Assembly (NCBI GenBank): GCA_028695965.1
Contig: JAQVHZ010000025.1
Location: forward strand, 1-32,407
DNA: 32,407 nt
Source: Thermoguttaceae bacterium
GTDB lineage: Bacteria; Planctomycetota; Planctomycetia; Pirellulales; Thermoguttaceae
Direction: 5' to 3'
In this document: piece by piece, positions 1 through 8,563 of the stretch
Layout: every line of letters begins with the position of its first letter
Position numbering within the stretch: the stretch's first letter is position 1
Program-made: the position numbers and the translations under genes
The notes under the pieces: model-generated
Told to the model about the DNA's origin: nothing
Databases searched by the model: none
The model's input: only the letters and a program-made list of their open reading frames with translations

Positions 1-5
1 GGATT

Positions 6-3000
6 ATTGTATCATAGCGTGAATTCCCGACAAGCCATAGCAGTGTTGAAATGAAAAAATCGTGAAAATGGATTGTATCATAGCGTGAATTCCCGACAAG
101 CCATAGCCGACTATGCCTATATTCTCCGCGAGTTAAAATTGTATCATAGCGTGAATTCCCGACAAGCCATAGCAAAGGTCGATCTTTTCTTTTGTAGCCA
201 TAGATTGTATCATAGCGTGAATTCCCGACAAGCCATAGCACTATTATCGGACGGATTCAAGGCCACTTTATTGTATCATAGCGTGAATTCCCGACAAGCC
301 ATAGCTTAAATTGTGAACTCTTCTTCACTTGTCTAATTGTATCATAGCGTGAATTCCCGACAAGCCATAGCCCCCAAGTTCAGCTTGTGTTATTTTAAAA
401 ATTGTATCATAGCGTGAATTCCCGACAAGCCATAGCATTGGCAATAAGGATTAAATTTTAAAACTAATTGTATCATAGCGTGAATTCCCGACAAGCCATA
501 GCAAGAGGAACGCGCCGCCGACGAGTTACAAATTGTATCATAGCGTGAATTCCCGACAAGCCATAGCCTTTGTCAGGGTCGACGTGCTCGGACCCGTATT
601 GTATCATAGCGTGAATTCCCGACAAGCCATAGCGTATTGAAGTACCGACTTTGGGAAGAATGCATTGTATCATAGCGTGAATTCCCGACAAGCCATAGCC
701 CCTTTTGCGCGCTGATATGCGCCCGCAGCATTGTATCATAGCGTGAATTCCCGACAAGCCATAGCCGGTTGCCGACAGTTCACCGCCACCGCCGCATTGT
801 ATCATAGCGTGAATTCCCGACAAGCCATAGCCGGTTCTTTGGGGGCGCTCACCATCAGTGGATTGTATCATAGCGTGAATTCCCGACAAGCCATAGCTAG
901 CGAAGGGGTCCGACGACGACCGACTTGATTGTATCATAGCGTGAATTCCCGACAAGCCATAGCGAGCTTTTGCTTTTAAAGATAATTCTTTTATTGTATC
1001 ATAGCGTGAATTCCCGACAAGCCATAGCTCTCGCGAGCTCTAAGTTCGTCGTTATTCAATTGTATCATAGCGTGAATTCCCGACAAGCCATAGCTGTATC
1101 AAGAGCTTCTTCACGCTCCTGCTTATTGTATCATAGCGTGAATTCCCGACAAGCCATAGCCGAGCCGAAGTAGAACAGCATTCGTTCCGGATTGTATCAT
1201 AGCGTGAATTCCCGACAAGCCATAGCCAACACTTTTTAAGGAGTTGTCTCCCAAAGATTGTATCATAGCGTGAATTCCCGACAAGCCATAGCCGTGGCGG
1301 TCGAATACAAGCCGCCGCCGTAATTGTATCATAGCGTGAATTCCCGACAAGCCATAGCAGCCACGAAGGGGTGTAAACCTCCGCGCGTATTGTATCATAG
1401 CGTGAATTCCCGACAAGCCATAGCCCGCAGCCGTCTGAAATTGACGAATTGGCAATTGTATCATAGCGTGAATTCCCGACAAGCCATAGCATTGAGTTCT
1501 TCCAACCGCGTCGAGAGTTCATTGTATCATAGCGTGAATTCCCGACAAGCCATAGCTTTGGTCAAGAAAGGGCAAACCCAGCAACCATTGTATCATAGCG
1601 TGAATTCCCGACAAGCCATAGCGCACACTTATAAACGGAACGGCGAATAACGATTGTATCATAGCGTGAATTCCCGACAAGCCATAGCCGGGACTGTTCC
1701 TCTTTCGAGCATTGCGAATTGTATCATAGCGTGAATTCCCGACAAGCCATAGCCCAGATGCTAACGCCATCAGTTCTTCTGGATTGTATCATAGCGTGAA
1801 TTCCCGACAAGCCATAGCGGCTTGTGCCGCGGAACAGGTAGTTGTATTATTGTATCATAGCGTGAATTCCCGACAAGCCATAGCCCAATCCCCGCGGCAC
1901 ACAAGCCGCACCACATTGTATCATAGCGTGAATTCCCGACAAGCCATAGCATTCTTTCGTCGAGCATCCAATGGTCGAATATTGTATCATAGCGTGAATT
2001 CCCGACAAGCCATAGCTGAACCGTTAGCGTCGGCGAAAGGCGGAACATTGTATCATAGCGTGAATTCCCGACAAGCCATAGCTTGCATTATATTTAAAAT
2101 AGGTTACAATAATTGTATCATAGCGTGAATTCCCGACAAGCCATAGCGGGAATCGAAAAACCATAAAAAGAAGCTCCATTGTATCATAGCGTGAATTCCC
2201 GACAAGCCATAGCGAGGGATAATCGGAACCGACGGGGGCGCAGATTGTATCATAGCGTGAATTCCCGACAAGCCATAGCCACCTATTAGTAGCAGGCATT
2301 ATTATATTCATTGTATCATAGCGTGAATTCCCGACAAGCCATAGCAGTTAAATAATTGGGATTAGCCAGCGGAACATTGTATCATAGCGTGAATTCCCGA
2401 CAAGCCATAGCCTTGGGATCTTGACGCTCTCGCAGAGGAGCATTGTATCATAGCGTGAATTCCCGACAAGCCATAGCCGTCGCGAAGGTAAGGCGCAACG
2501 TCCGTTGATTGTATCATAGCGTGAATTCCCGACAAGCCATAGCGAATTCTTTTCATTGCCGCAAATTACATAATTGTATCATAGCGTGAATTCCCGACAA
2601 GCCATAGCCCAACGCGCGTCGGGGGAAAACGTCGTCGCATTGTATCATAGCGTGAATTCCCGACAAGCCATAGCACGCGGGAATATATTTCGTCGATTTT
2701 CTTAATTGTATCATAGCGTGAATTCCCGACAAGCCATAGCGAAGATCGCTTTCATGTTCGAAAGCTCCAAATTGTATCATAGCGTGAATTCCCGACAAGC
2801 CATAGCTTGCGCGTCAAATAGAGGGCGCCAAGTCGAATTGTATCATAGCGTGAATTCCCGACAAGCCATAGCTCCGCAACCGACGTCGCGTCGGCGAAAA
2901 TGATTGTATCATAGCGTGAATTCCCGACAAGCCATAGCAGAAACTTAGCAAAATTGACAAGGAAACCTATTGTATCATAGCGTGAATTCCCGACAAGCCA

Positions 3001-3528
3001 TAGCCGTCGCATTGGTCCCGAAGTTTCCAACGCGATTGTATCATAGCGTGAATTCCCGACAAGCCATAGCACTGAAACAAGAGACGAAACAGAAATGATC
3101 ATTGTATCATAGCGTGAATTCCCGACAAGCCATAGCTGGCGTTGTCATAGATGTAGCAAGTAACAATTGTATCATAGCGTGAATTCCCGACAAGCCATAG
3201 CGCCAAACCTTCGTTCAAGAACAAGTCGAAAATTGTATCATAGCGTGAATTCCCGACAAGCCATAGCGGGTGCAGCAGTACGAAACGAAATCACGCATTG
3301 TATCATAGCGTGAATTCCCGACAAGCCATAGCGCGCCGGTCGACGGCCGAGACGTCAGGTGCATTGTATCATAGCGTGAATTCCCGACAAGCCATAGCCC
3401 ATTTTTTACCCAAAAAAATGACGCTGCATTGTATCATAGCGTGAATTCCCGACAAGCCATAGCACTGCATGGTCCGTTCGGCTGGCGTCGCGATTGTATC
3501 ATAGCGTGAATTCCCGACAAGCCATAGC
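6..3528 (-). CRISPR. CRISPR array, 54 repeats, probable type II-C
   Basis: Fifty-four copies of a 36-bp repeat start at 6, 72, 138 and so on to 3493. On the plus strand it begins ATTGTATCATAGCG and ends GACAAGCCATAGC, with an EcoRI site in the middle. All copies look identical. Start-to-start distances are 66 bp (42 times) or 65 bp (11 times), giving 30- or 29-bp spacers, all visibly different. The minus strand is the likely transcript: read that way, each repeat begins GCTATGGCTTG and ends TGATACAAT, matching the extended -10 box that drives transcription from each repeat in Neisseria-type II-C arrays, and the anti-repeat at 3689-3724 pairs in this orientation. Only five bases precede the first repeat, so the array may continue left. 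Complete repeat identity suggests recent or maintained activity. No cas gene is present to the right; the type call rests on repeat form and the tracrRNA candidate. Confidence 0.97.
3493..3501 (-). promoter_or_regulatory. Extended -10 promoter element inside each repeat (rightmost copy shown)
   Basis: Read on the minus strand, the last nine bases of the repeat are TGATACAAT, fitting TGnTATAAT with one change. The same arrangement, TGATATAAT, occurs at two ordinary gene promoters here (6927-6935 and 8473-8481), so this host probably uses it. Transcription would begin inside the adjacent spacer, giving each crRNA its own start as known for type II-C arrays of Neisseria. The entry marks the rightmost copy; the other 53 repeats carry the same element. 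Confidence 0.6.
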
Positions 3529-3573
3529 AGCTCGACAGAAACAAGCAGATACGTTTTAGGTGTAGTCTATCCC

Positions 3574-3603
3574 AAATTCCCGACAAGCTACAGACAAGCT
3601 ATG
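3574..3603. repeat. Degenerate partial CRISPR repeats beside the array
   Basis: The segment starting AATTCCCGACAAGC reproduces 14 consecutive bases of the repeat, then diverges (TACAG instead of CATAGC). It is followed directly by a second, shorter copy of the repeat end, GACAAGCTATGC. It sits 45 bp beyond the last intact repeat, on the side that would be the leader if the array is transcribed on the minus strand. It could be eroded old repeats or a second short anti-repeat. Confidence 0.6.
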
Positions 3604-3628
3604 CATAACGTCTTTGCTGGCAAGGAAG

Positions 3629-3634
3629 TATAAT
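3629..3634 (+). promoter_or_regulatory. Possible -10 box for the tracrRNA candidate
   Basis: A perfect TATAAT stands about 55 bp before the anti-repeat, on the plus strand, with no convincing -35 element at 16-18 bp spacing. A second candidate, TGGTATAAA at 3681-3689, is an extended -10 form overlapping the first base of the anti-repeat; it would start the RNA inside the anti-repeat. The sequence cannot decide between them. Confidence 0.3.
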
Positions 3635-3688
3635 AGCGCAAAACTCAGTAAAACCATAGTCGGCGGCTTCCTAAGTCTGTTGGTATAA

Positions 3689-3797
3689 ATTGTATCATAA
3701 CGTATCTTCCTGTCAAGCTATAGTGTTGAATTGTCTTCGTTAGAACTGCGGTCGGACAATTGTATCGCAACGCAATTGTATCGCAACAGATTTTTTT
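3689..3797 (+). ncRNA. Candidate tracrRNA (anti-repeat, hairpins, T-run)
   Basis: Positions 3689-3724 align without gaps to the full 36-bp repeat with 28 identities; the first ten bases are identical. If the array is transcribed on the minus strand and this RNA on the plus strand, three of the eight differences become G-U wobbles, so 31 of 36 positions can pair. The remaining mismatches are mostly clustered in the middle, as in type II crRNA:tracrRNA duplexes with an internal bulge. Downstream there is a 7-bp stem (AATTGTC at 3729-3735 with GACAATT at 3755-3761), an alternative stem ACAATTG/CAATTGT across 3756-3779, and a T7 run at 3791-3797. The order anti-repeat, hairpins, T-run is that of a tracrRNA. 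The stem nearest the T-run is not adjacent to it, so the 3' end is uncertain. An eroded terminal repeat is the alternative reading. Confidence 0.6.
3757..3787 (+). repeat. 16-bp tandem duplication within the tracrRNA candidate
   Basis: CAATTGTATCGCAAC occurs at 3757-3771 and again at 3773-3787, separated by one base. Each copy contains ATTGTATC, the first eight bases of the CRISPR repeat on this strand. Because CAATTG is self-complementary, the two copies can also pair with one another. Confidence 0.8.
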
Positions 3798-4061
3798 GGA
3801 GAACAGAATCTAACTCAGAAACACACCCCCGTACTTGAATTCCAACCTCAATTGGAGTATAAAAGACGCAACACAGAGGCTACGCGTCAGCGCGCCAAGC
3901 CGCCTGCGCTTTCCAACGACGGAGCGCTCCTTGGAGAGGGCAGATTCCAGGCGCGACGCAACTTGTCGCGCCGTGATTTGGGCGTCGGCGCCGATACGGC
4001 TGACGGCGCCCCTAACACTACTGACGGCGCCAACACCAACAGCAATAAAGGACAACGACAA

Positions 4062-4382
4062 ATGTGGCTTTTCACGAAACAGGGCTTTTTCAGCGCGGTT
4101 CAGAACTTCAACGACTCCAACTTGATCCACGTCCGGGCGCGATTCAAGGGCGACTTGGAGCGTCTTTGCGCGACGTACGGCGTGGAGCCGCAGGTCGTCA
4201 ATCTGCCGAACACCGATTACCCGTTCCGCATGGATTTCGAGCGCGGGAAGTGGGCGGAGATTGTGAAGAGCGAGGCGGAGTCGATCGACTACTCGAATTT
4301 CAAAAGCGCGGTTCACGACGGGACGCGGCGGGACGAGGCGTATATGGACGTGTGGAGCGCGATGCAAGAGTATCAGGATTGA
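4062..4382 (+). CDS. Small conserved protein of unknown function (MWLFTK family)
   Basis: A 106-residue protein beginning MWLFTKQGFFSAVQ, with a later stretch of the form YPFRMDFERGKWAE followed by IDYSNFKSAV. I recall this pattern from short conserved bacterial proteins of unknown function that begin MW(L/I)FT..GFFS and carry VRAR and IDYxNFK segments; no function is established. The frame is open upstream to 3852, but the extra 70 residues are Arg/Ala/Asn-rich and unlike the conserved part. The ATG at 4062 has AAGGA nine bases upstream, so the short form is chosen. No signal peptide or membrane segment is seen. It is the first gene after the CRISPR/tracrRNA region and reads away from it; nothing suggests a role in that system. 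Confidence 0.75.
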   Translation: MWLFTKQGFFSAVQNFNDSNLIHVRARFKGDLERLCATYGVEPQVVNLPNTDYPFRMDFERGKWAEIVKSEAESIDYSNFKSAVHDGTRRDEAYMDVWSAMQEYQD

Positions 4383-5127
4383 GTCGGCGGGGCGGGTCGA
4401 CAGCGGCGCGTTACAGCGCAGGTCCTGAGCAGGCGCGGGCCAAGGAGTAAGGAACAGGGCGTTTCAGAACGTTAGGCGCCGCGGGCAGGAGCGCAGAAAG
4501 AAATCATGTCGCGACAGAAACCGTCGTTTTTTGTTTTTGCGAACCTCGCCTGCGGAGAAGACCATGTTCTCAAGCGGACGCCGTCGGCGTCCGAAGCGCT
4601 GTTGGTACTCTTTATTTTTTATGAACTTCAGTTTGCAGTCGACAAAGCGCTGTTCACTTTCCGTCCGTTTTAGCGCGTCATGAGCTGATACTTGTTCCAC
4701 ACTTTGGAACCCCCTTGCGGAGGCAAAAACACGTCCCGACGATCTCCATCGCGGTATGGTCAGTATACGGGCTTTTTTTTCGGGCGTCCATGCCAATTTG
4801 TCAATTTTTCAAAAACTTTCTAAAAACGCTGATCGGCGCGGCGAATCTGCGTTGCCGCCGCGTCTCTTTCTATCAGATTCTTTCGGGAAAGACCGACGCT
4901 CTGCGCGCGATCAGGACGGCGTCGATCCTCTGCCGGAGCCGCGGCGCTTGGGGCGGGAAAGCGCTCGGCGAGCCCTTAGGCGCTTGACTTGATTGTCAAT
5001 CATTTTGCCGCAACATCTTCACTTTTTATAAGTTTGTTGTACAATTAGGGTAGGACGTCTTGTCCGCGCTTCGGGGCGAGGAGGACGGTTCCGGTTAATT
5101 TGAAATTAAAAATATGGCGAGGTTATC
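4383..5127. other. Long intergenic stretch, no gene recognised
   Basis: About 745 bp without a convincing gene. Open frames exist on both strands (for example minus 4464-4796), but their products are Arg/Lys-rich, lack recognisable motifs and have no good ribosome-binding site. A short inverted repeat, TGATTG-T-CAATCA, lies at 4990-5002 shortly before the lipoprotein promoter and could be a binding site. Confidence 0.5.
5018..5045 (+). promoter_or_regulatory. Possible promoter of the lipoprotein gene
   Basis: TTCACT at 5018-5023 and TACAAT at 5040-5045 are separated by 16 bp, about 80 bp before the ATG at 5128. Four of six -35 bases and five of six -10 bases match the sigma-70 consensus. Confidence 0.35.
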
Positions 5128-5628
5128 ATGAAACTACGTAATTTACTTCTGACGTTGCTCGTCGCGCTCGTTGCGTTGACGGGCTGTAAAAAAGAGAGTC
5201 GTCCGGAGGGCTTGCCGGACCTGTATCCGTGTTCGGTCAAGGTGATTCAAGGGGGCGCGCCCTTGGAAGGCGCGAACGTTACGCTCATCACGAACGATTC
5301 GGCGCTGATGCGCTGGCCTTGCGGCGGCATGACGAACGCCGAGGGGATCGCGATCCTGAACACATACGGTTTCGACGGCGCGCCGGCGGGCCAGTTCCAA
5401 GTAACGATCGCGAAGACGATTTCGGAGGGCGGCGCGGCGACTCAGGAAGAAGCGGCGCAGAATATGCGCGACGGGGTCATTGTCAAGGAAACGACGATCG
5501 ACCTGGTCGACCCGGTCTATAAGAACCAGCGAACGACGCCGCTCACGCTCGAAGTTCAAGCGTCGAAGACGAACCCGGTCGCCGAATTTGACGTCGGGGA
5601 AGAGGTTCGCGAAATCGTCATTATGTGA
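5128..5628 (+). CDS. Predicted lipoprotein, carboxypeptidase-regulatory-like fold
   Basis: A 166-residue protein with a classical lipoprotein signal: MKLRN, a hydrophobic core to residue 17, then lipobox L17-T18-G19-C20. The mature part contains SVKVIQGGAPLEGANVTL and GMTNAEGIAILNTYGFDGAPAGQFQVTI. This resembles the small beta-sandwich (carboxypeptidase regulatory or transthyretin-like) proteins encoded in large numbers by planctomycetes, often next to DUF1559 prepilin genes as here. It probably sits on the membrane facing the periplasm; the ligand is unknown. GAGG seven bases before the ATG supports the start. The DUF1559 gene follows after 83 bp with a small hairpin between, so the two may share a transcript. 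Confidence 0.8.
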   Translation: MKLRNLLLTLLVALVALTGCKKESRPEGLPDLYPCSVKVIQGGAPLEGANVTLITNDSALMRWPCGGMTNAEGIAILNTYGFDGAPAGQFQVTIAKTISEGGAATQEEAAQNMRDGVIVKETTIDLVDPVYKNQRTTPLTLEVQASKTNPVAEFDVGEEVREIVIM

Positions 5629-5656
5629 GAAACAGCTAGATTGTCGTCTCGTGAGG

Positions 5657-5672
5657 AACAGCTTCGGCTGTT
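5657..5672 (+). other. UUCG-tetraloop hairpin between lipoprotein and prepilin genes
   Basis: AACAGC-TTCG-GCTGTT is a perfect 6-bp stem with the very stable UUCG tetraloop, 29 bp after the lipoprotein stop. No T-run follows, so it is more likely an RNA stability or attenuation element than a full terminator. Confidence 0.5.
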
Positions 5673-5711
5673 AGACACACTTCATAAATCTTTTAATTAT
5701 AGGGGTCATCT

Positions 5712-6818
5712 ATGGAAAACACATCGAAGAAACGCCATGGCTTTACTCTCGTCGAGTTGCTCGTCGTCATCGCCATCATTGGTATTTTGATCGGCTTGTT
5801 GCTCCCTGCGGTCCAAGCGGCACGAGAAGCGGCGCGCCGTATGCAATGCACGAACAACTTGAAGCAGGTCATGTTGGCGGTCCAGAACTATCACGACGTC
5901 AACAAGGCGTGCCCGGCGATCACCACGCTCTTTAAGGGCTACAACGGCTCGTGGCCGGACCACAACTACACGGTCAGCGCGCGGATCATTCTGCTTCCGT
6001 TCATCGAACAAACGGCGGTCTATAACGCGTTTGTCGCGGAAGCGGAGCAGGTGAGCGGCAGAGCGGTCTGGAGCGGACTCCATTCCAGCGGCGGTCCGTC
6101 GTGGGGCCACAGCGTCTTGATCACGACGTACCAATGCCCGTCCGACGGCAATAACACGGTGATGACGAACAAATTTGGCGCCGCCGGCACGTCCGGCCGC
6201 GCAAACGTCATCTTCTGCGTCGGGGACGCCTTGTGGCCGAACTAGTATATCGAAGGGCTCTACGGCGGCGACCCGCGTATCGGGTCGCGCGGTATGTTCA
6301 CGCCGCAAATGTTCCGCAATTTATCCTTCTGCATCGACGGCACGAGCAACACGATCGGGATCTCCGAAGGCTGCTCCGGCGACCAGGCGGAACCTCGCGT
6401 CAAGGGCGGGCTCTCGATCGTCGGCGCGCTTTACGACGGCGTAACCGCTAAGCCGGGCCCGTGCATCACGAACGGCTACCACGCGACCGACCGCACGATG
6501 ATCAGCGCGCCGAGCGACACGTGGCGCGGCACCTTCTGGTACGACGGCCGCACGCAAAGCTCCGGCTTCTCCACGAACGTCCCGCCGAACTCCGTCGCCT
6601 GTATTTGGGCGAACTCTCACCCGTGGCTCGCGGGCGGCGTCCAGAGCTACCACTCCGGGGGCGCCAACGTCTCGATGATGGACGGCTCCGTTCGCTTCGT
6701 CTCCGACACGATCGACACGGGCAACTTGAACGATTATCAAGCGACGTCCGGCAAGAGCCCTTACGGCGTCTGGGGCGCGATGGGCACGCCTCAAGGCGGC
6801 GAGACGATCGCTCCGTAA
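5712..6818 (+). pseudogene. DUF1559 prepilin-like protein with internal in-frame TAG
   Basis: The first part (5712-6245, 177 residues) has a type II secretion/type IV pilin-like N-terminus: KKRHG followed by [20 protein letters not shown], cleavage site G10/F11 and the conserved E15 at +5. It then has the DUF1559 signature [25 protein letters not shown] at 6243-6245 ends this frame, but the same frame continues without further stops to TAA at 6818. That second part holds the rest of the family, including FCIDGTSNTIGISE and the terminal YHSGGANVSMMDGSVRFVSD. With one residue at the TAG the protein would be 368 residues, normal for the family. AGGGG seven bases before the ATG supports the start. 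Explanations are a nonsense mutation, a sequence error or readthrough; TAG is a genuine stop at 9533-9535, so general reassignment is unlikely. Function in the family is unknown; it is probably membrane-anchored and exported. Confidence 0.85.
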
Positions 6819-6852
6819 TTCTGATTCGGGCATAGTTCGCGTCGACTAATCA

Positions 6853-6900
6853 AGCGGCGCCGATCGGGGGAAGTTTCTTCCCGCTCCGGTCGGCGCCGCT
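6853..6900 (+). terminator. GC-rich hairpin after the DUF1559 gene
   Basis: AGCGGCGCCGA (6853-6863) and TCGGCGCCGCT (6890-6900) are perfect complements, and the inner GGGGGAAG/CTTCCCGC segment can extend the stem. It begins 35 bp after the stop. There is no clear T-run, so termination would rely on the stem alone. Confidence 0.55.
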
Positions 6901-6926
6901 CCTTGCTATTTAGCTGGAATATCGTA

Positions 6927-6935
6927 TGATATAAT
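6927..6935 (+). promoter_or_regulatory. Extended -10 promoter of the SelA-like gene
   Basis: TGATATAAT is a perfect extended -10 box; TTGCTA at 6903-6908 is a weak, distantly spaced -35. Transcription would start near 6942. That leaves a very short leader to the ATG at 6956 but a comfortable one to the ATG at 6986, which also has a Shine-Dalgarno sequence. Confidence 0.55.
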
Positions 6936-6955
6936 CGACCTTAAGCGCGTCGCTT

Positions 6956-8449
6956 ATGGCGGTAGAGAACCTTGGGAGCGCTCCAATGGCAAAGAGTTCA
7001 GCGTCTAAGTCGTCGACGTCAAAGTCGTCGGCAGTTAAGTCGTCAACGGCTAAAAATTCTTCTTTTTCCTTTGCCTTTTTGACGGAAATACTTTCGTCTC
7101 CAAAGGTTAAGCCGTTAGCGCAGCGTCTGCACCCGTCCGCGGTCTTAGGGGTCATGAAGAACACCTTCGACGACGTCTCTCAGGAACTTTGGTCGGCGGC
7201 GAGCGCACAGCGGCGCCCGGACGTGAACGACCTGATCGAGCGGATCGTCGAGCGGTTGCGCGAACTGGTTGGAATCTCCGAGCCCCTAGTCGTCGACGCG
7301 CGAGGCAGGCTCTTCCCGAACGAGTACGCGCGCCTGGCGCCTGCCGCGCTCGAAGAGGGCGCGTGGGCGCTCTCGGAACCGCAGACGGAATATTCGCGCC
7401 AGCAAGACGCGCTGCGCGAAAAAGAGGCGCGGTTGAAATTGGCGCGGCTCGCGGGCGCGCAGGACGCGGCGGTCTTTGCGAACTGCGAGGCGGCGCGGAT
7501 CGCGGTCCTGAACGCGCTGGTCAATTCCGGTCGGAACCTTGTCGTGGCGCGGCGCGATATGTACGAGCGCGAGAACGGGGACCGGCTCGAAGAAGCGTTT
7601 GACGCGTTTCCGACCCTTGTCCGGCGCGAAATCGGCGCGTGCAACGCCGTTACGCTCGACGACTACGACCGCGCTTGCGACGCGTCGACCGGGCTCGTCT
7701 GGCGCTCGTCCGGACGCTGGACCCTCGACGGCAGAAGCGTAACCGCCGGCGAGATCGCGAAGCTGAAAGAGACGAGGGACCTTAATTTCCTGATCCTAGG
7801 CGAGATAGAGTTCGCCCCGCTCGTCGACCTCGGCGAATTTTTCGATTCGCCCATTCCGACCGTCTCCGAACGCGTCCGGTCCGGGTTCGACCTCGTCCTG
7901 TGCGGCGGCGCCCAGCTTATCGGCGGGCCGGCTTGCGGGCTCGTCTTCGGACCTCGCGCGATGATCGACGCGATTTTGCGCACGCCGATGGGCAAGTACG
8001 CCAAAGCGAGCCGAGTCGGAATCGCGGCGCTCTCGAAGACGATCGCGCTTTACGACGATCGGGACGCGGCGCTCGAAGCGATCCCCGCGCTCAGAATGCT
8101 CTCGACCACCGAGGCGAATTTGGAGAGCCGCGCCAAACGGCTCGCGAAGATCCTCGAAACTTACGAGACGGTCCAGTACGCGCGCGTTGTTGAGGGACGC
8201 GCCGTCTTGTGCGCGAGCTCCGGGCTCGGCACGACCCCGTCGCGAGTCGTCGAGGTCAAGCCGCGCGGCTTTTCGTCCGCGGAACTTGCCGCTCGGCTCG
8301 AGAAATCGTCGCCGCGGCTCTTGACGCGCTGGACAAAGGACACGATCCTCATCGATATGAAGACGCTTTTGCCGGAACAGGACGTCGTCGTCGGGGAACT
8401 TTTCGAGCGGATCGGGCGCCGCGACGCGCTCGAGCTCCTGCCGGGCTAA
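6956..8449 (+). CDS. SelA-like protein lacking the PLP lysine
   Basis: A 497-residue protein with the overall plan of L-seryl-tRNA(Sec) selenium transferase: an N-terminal helical part, the glycine-poor pocket region around FANCEAARIAVLNAL, and the distinctive block GFDLVLCGGAQLIGGPACG, then a stretch ending IPALRML. In SelA this block reads SGDKLLGGPQAG and its Lys binds pyridoxal phosphate; here the position is Q320. An active PLP transferase is therefore not expected. The first 40 residues are a Ser/Lys-rich low-complexity segment absent from SelA. The start is uncertain: the ATG at 6986 has GGGAG seven bases upstream and fits the promoter better, removing ten residues. No selB, selD or tRNA-Sec gene is seen in this window. 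It could be a regulatory or scaffolding paralogue; function unknown. Confidence 0.7.
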   Translation: MAVENLGSAPMAKSSASKSSTSKSSAVKSSTAKNSSFSFAFLTEILSSPKVKPLAQRLHPSAVLGVMKNTFDDVSQELWSAASAQRRPDVNDLIERIVERLRELVGISEPLVVDARGRLFPNEYARLAPAALEEGAWALSEPQTEYSRQQDALREKEARLKLARLAGAQDAAVFANCEAARIAVLNALVNSGRNLVVARRDMYERENGDRLEEAFDAFPTLVRREIGACNAVTLDDYDRACDASTGLVWRSSGRWTLDGRSVTAGEIAKLKETRDLNFLILGEIEFAPLVDLGEFFDSPIPTVSERVRSGFDLVLCGGAQLIGGPACGLVFGPRAMIDAILRTPMGKYAKASRVGIAALSKTIALYDDRDAALEAIPALRMLSTTEANLESRAKRLAKILETYETVQYARVVEGRAVLCASSGLGTTPSRVVEVKPRGFSSAELAARLEKSSPRLLTRWTKDTILIDMKTLLPEQDVVVGELFERIGRRDALELLPG

Positions 8450-8453
8450 GCTC

Positions 8454-8481
8454 TTTACACTAAACTGTTAATTGATATAAT
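8454..8481 (+). promoter_or_regulatory. Strong promoter, TTTACA-N16-TGATATAAT
   Basis: TTTACA at 8454-8459 and TATAAT at 8476-8481 are 16 bp apart, with the extended TG at 8473-8474. It lies just after the SelA-like stop and about 80 bp before the next ATG, so the secreted protein gene has its own promoter. Confidence 0.7.
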
Positions 8482-8563
8482 CCCAGAGAGACGCCGCAGC
8501 CGTCGCGGCGCTTGTGAACCAACGCGCCTGCTCGCCAATTTGGGAAATTTTGGATAAAGTCAA

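Noticed and set aside
73-3102. Several long open frames with repeating peptides such as LYHSVNSRQAIA across the first 3.5 kb on both strands
   Set aside because: The 66-bp repeat-spacer period is a multiple of three, so frames stay open through the CRISPR array; the peptides are translations of repeats, not genes.
3810-4367. Minus-strand frame of 185 codons opposite the small conserved gene
   Set aside because: It mirrors the conserved plus-strand gene, is Arg/Val-rich and lacks a ribosome-binding site.
4464-4796. 110-codon minus-strand frame between the conserved small gene and the lipoprotein
   Set aside because: Basic low-information sequence without motif or start signal.
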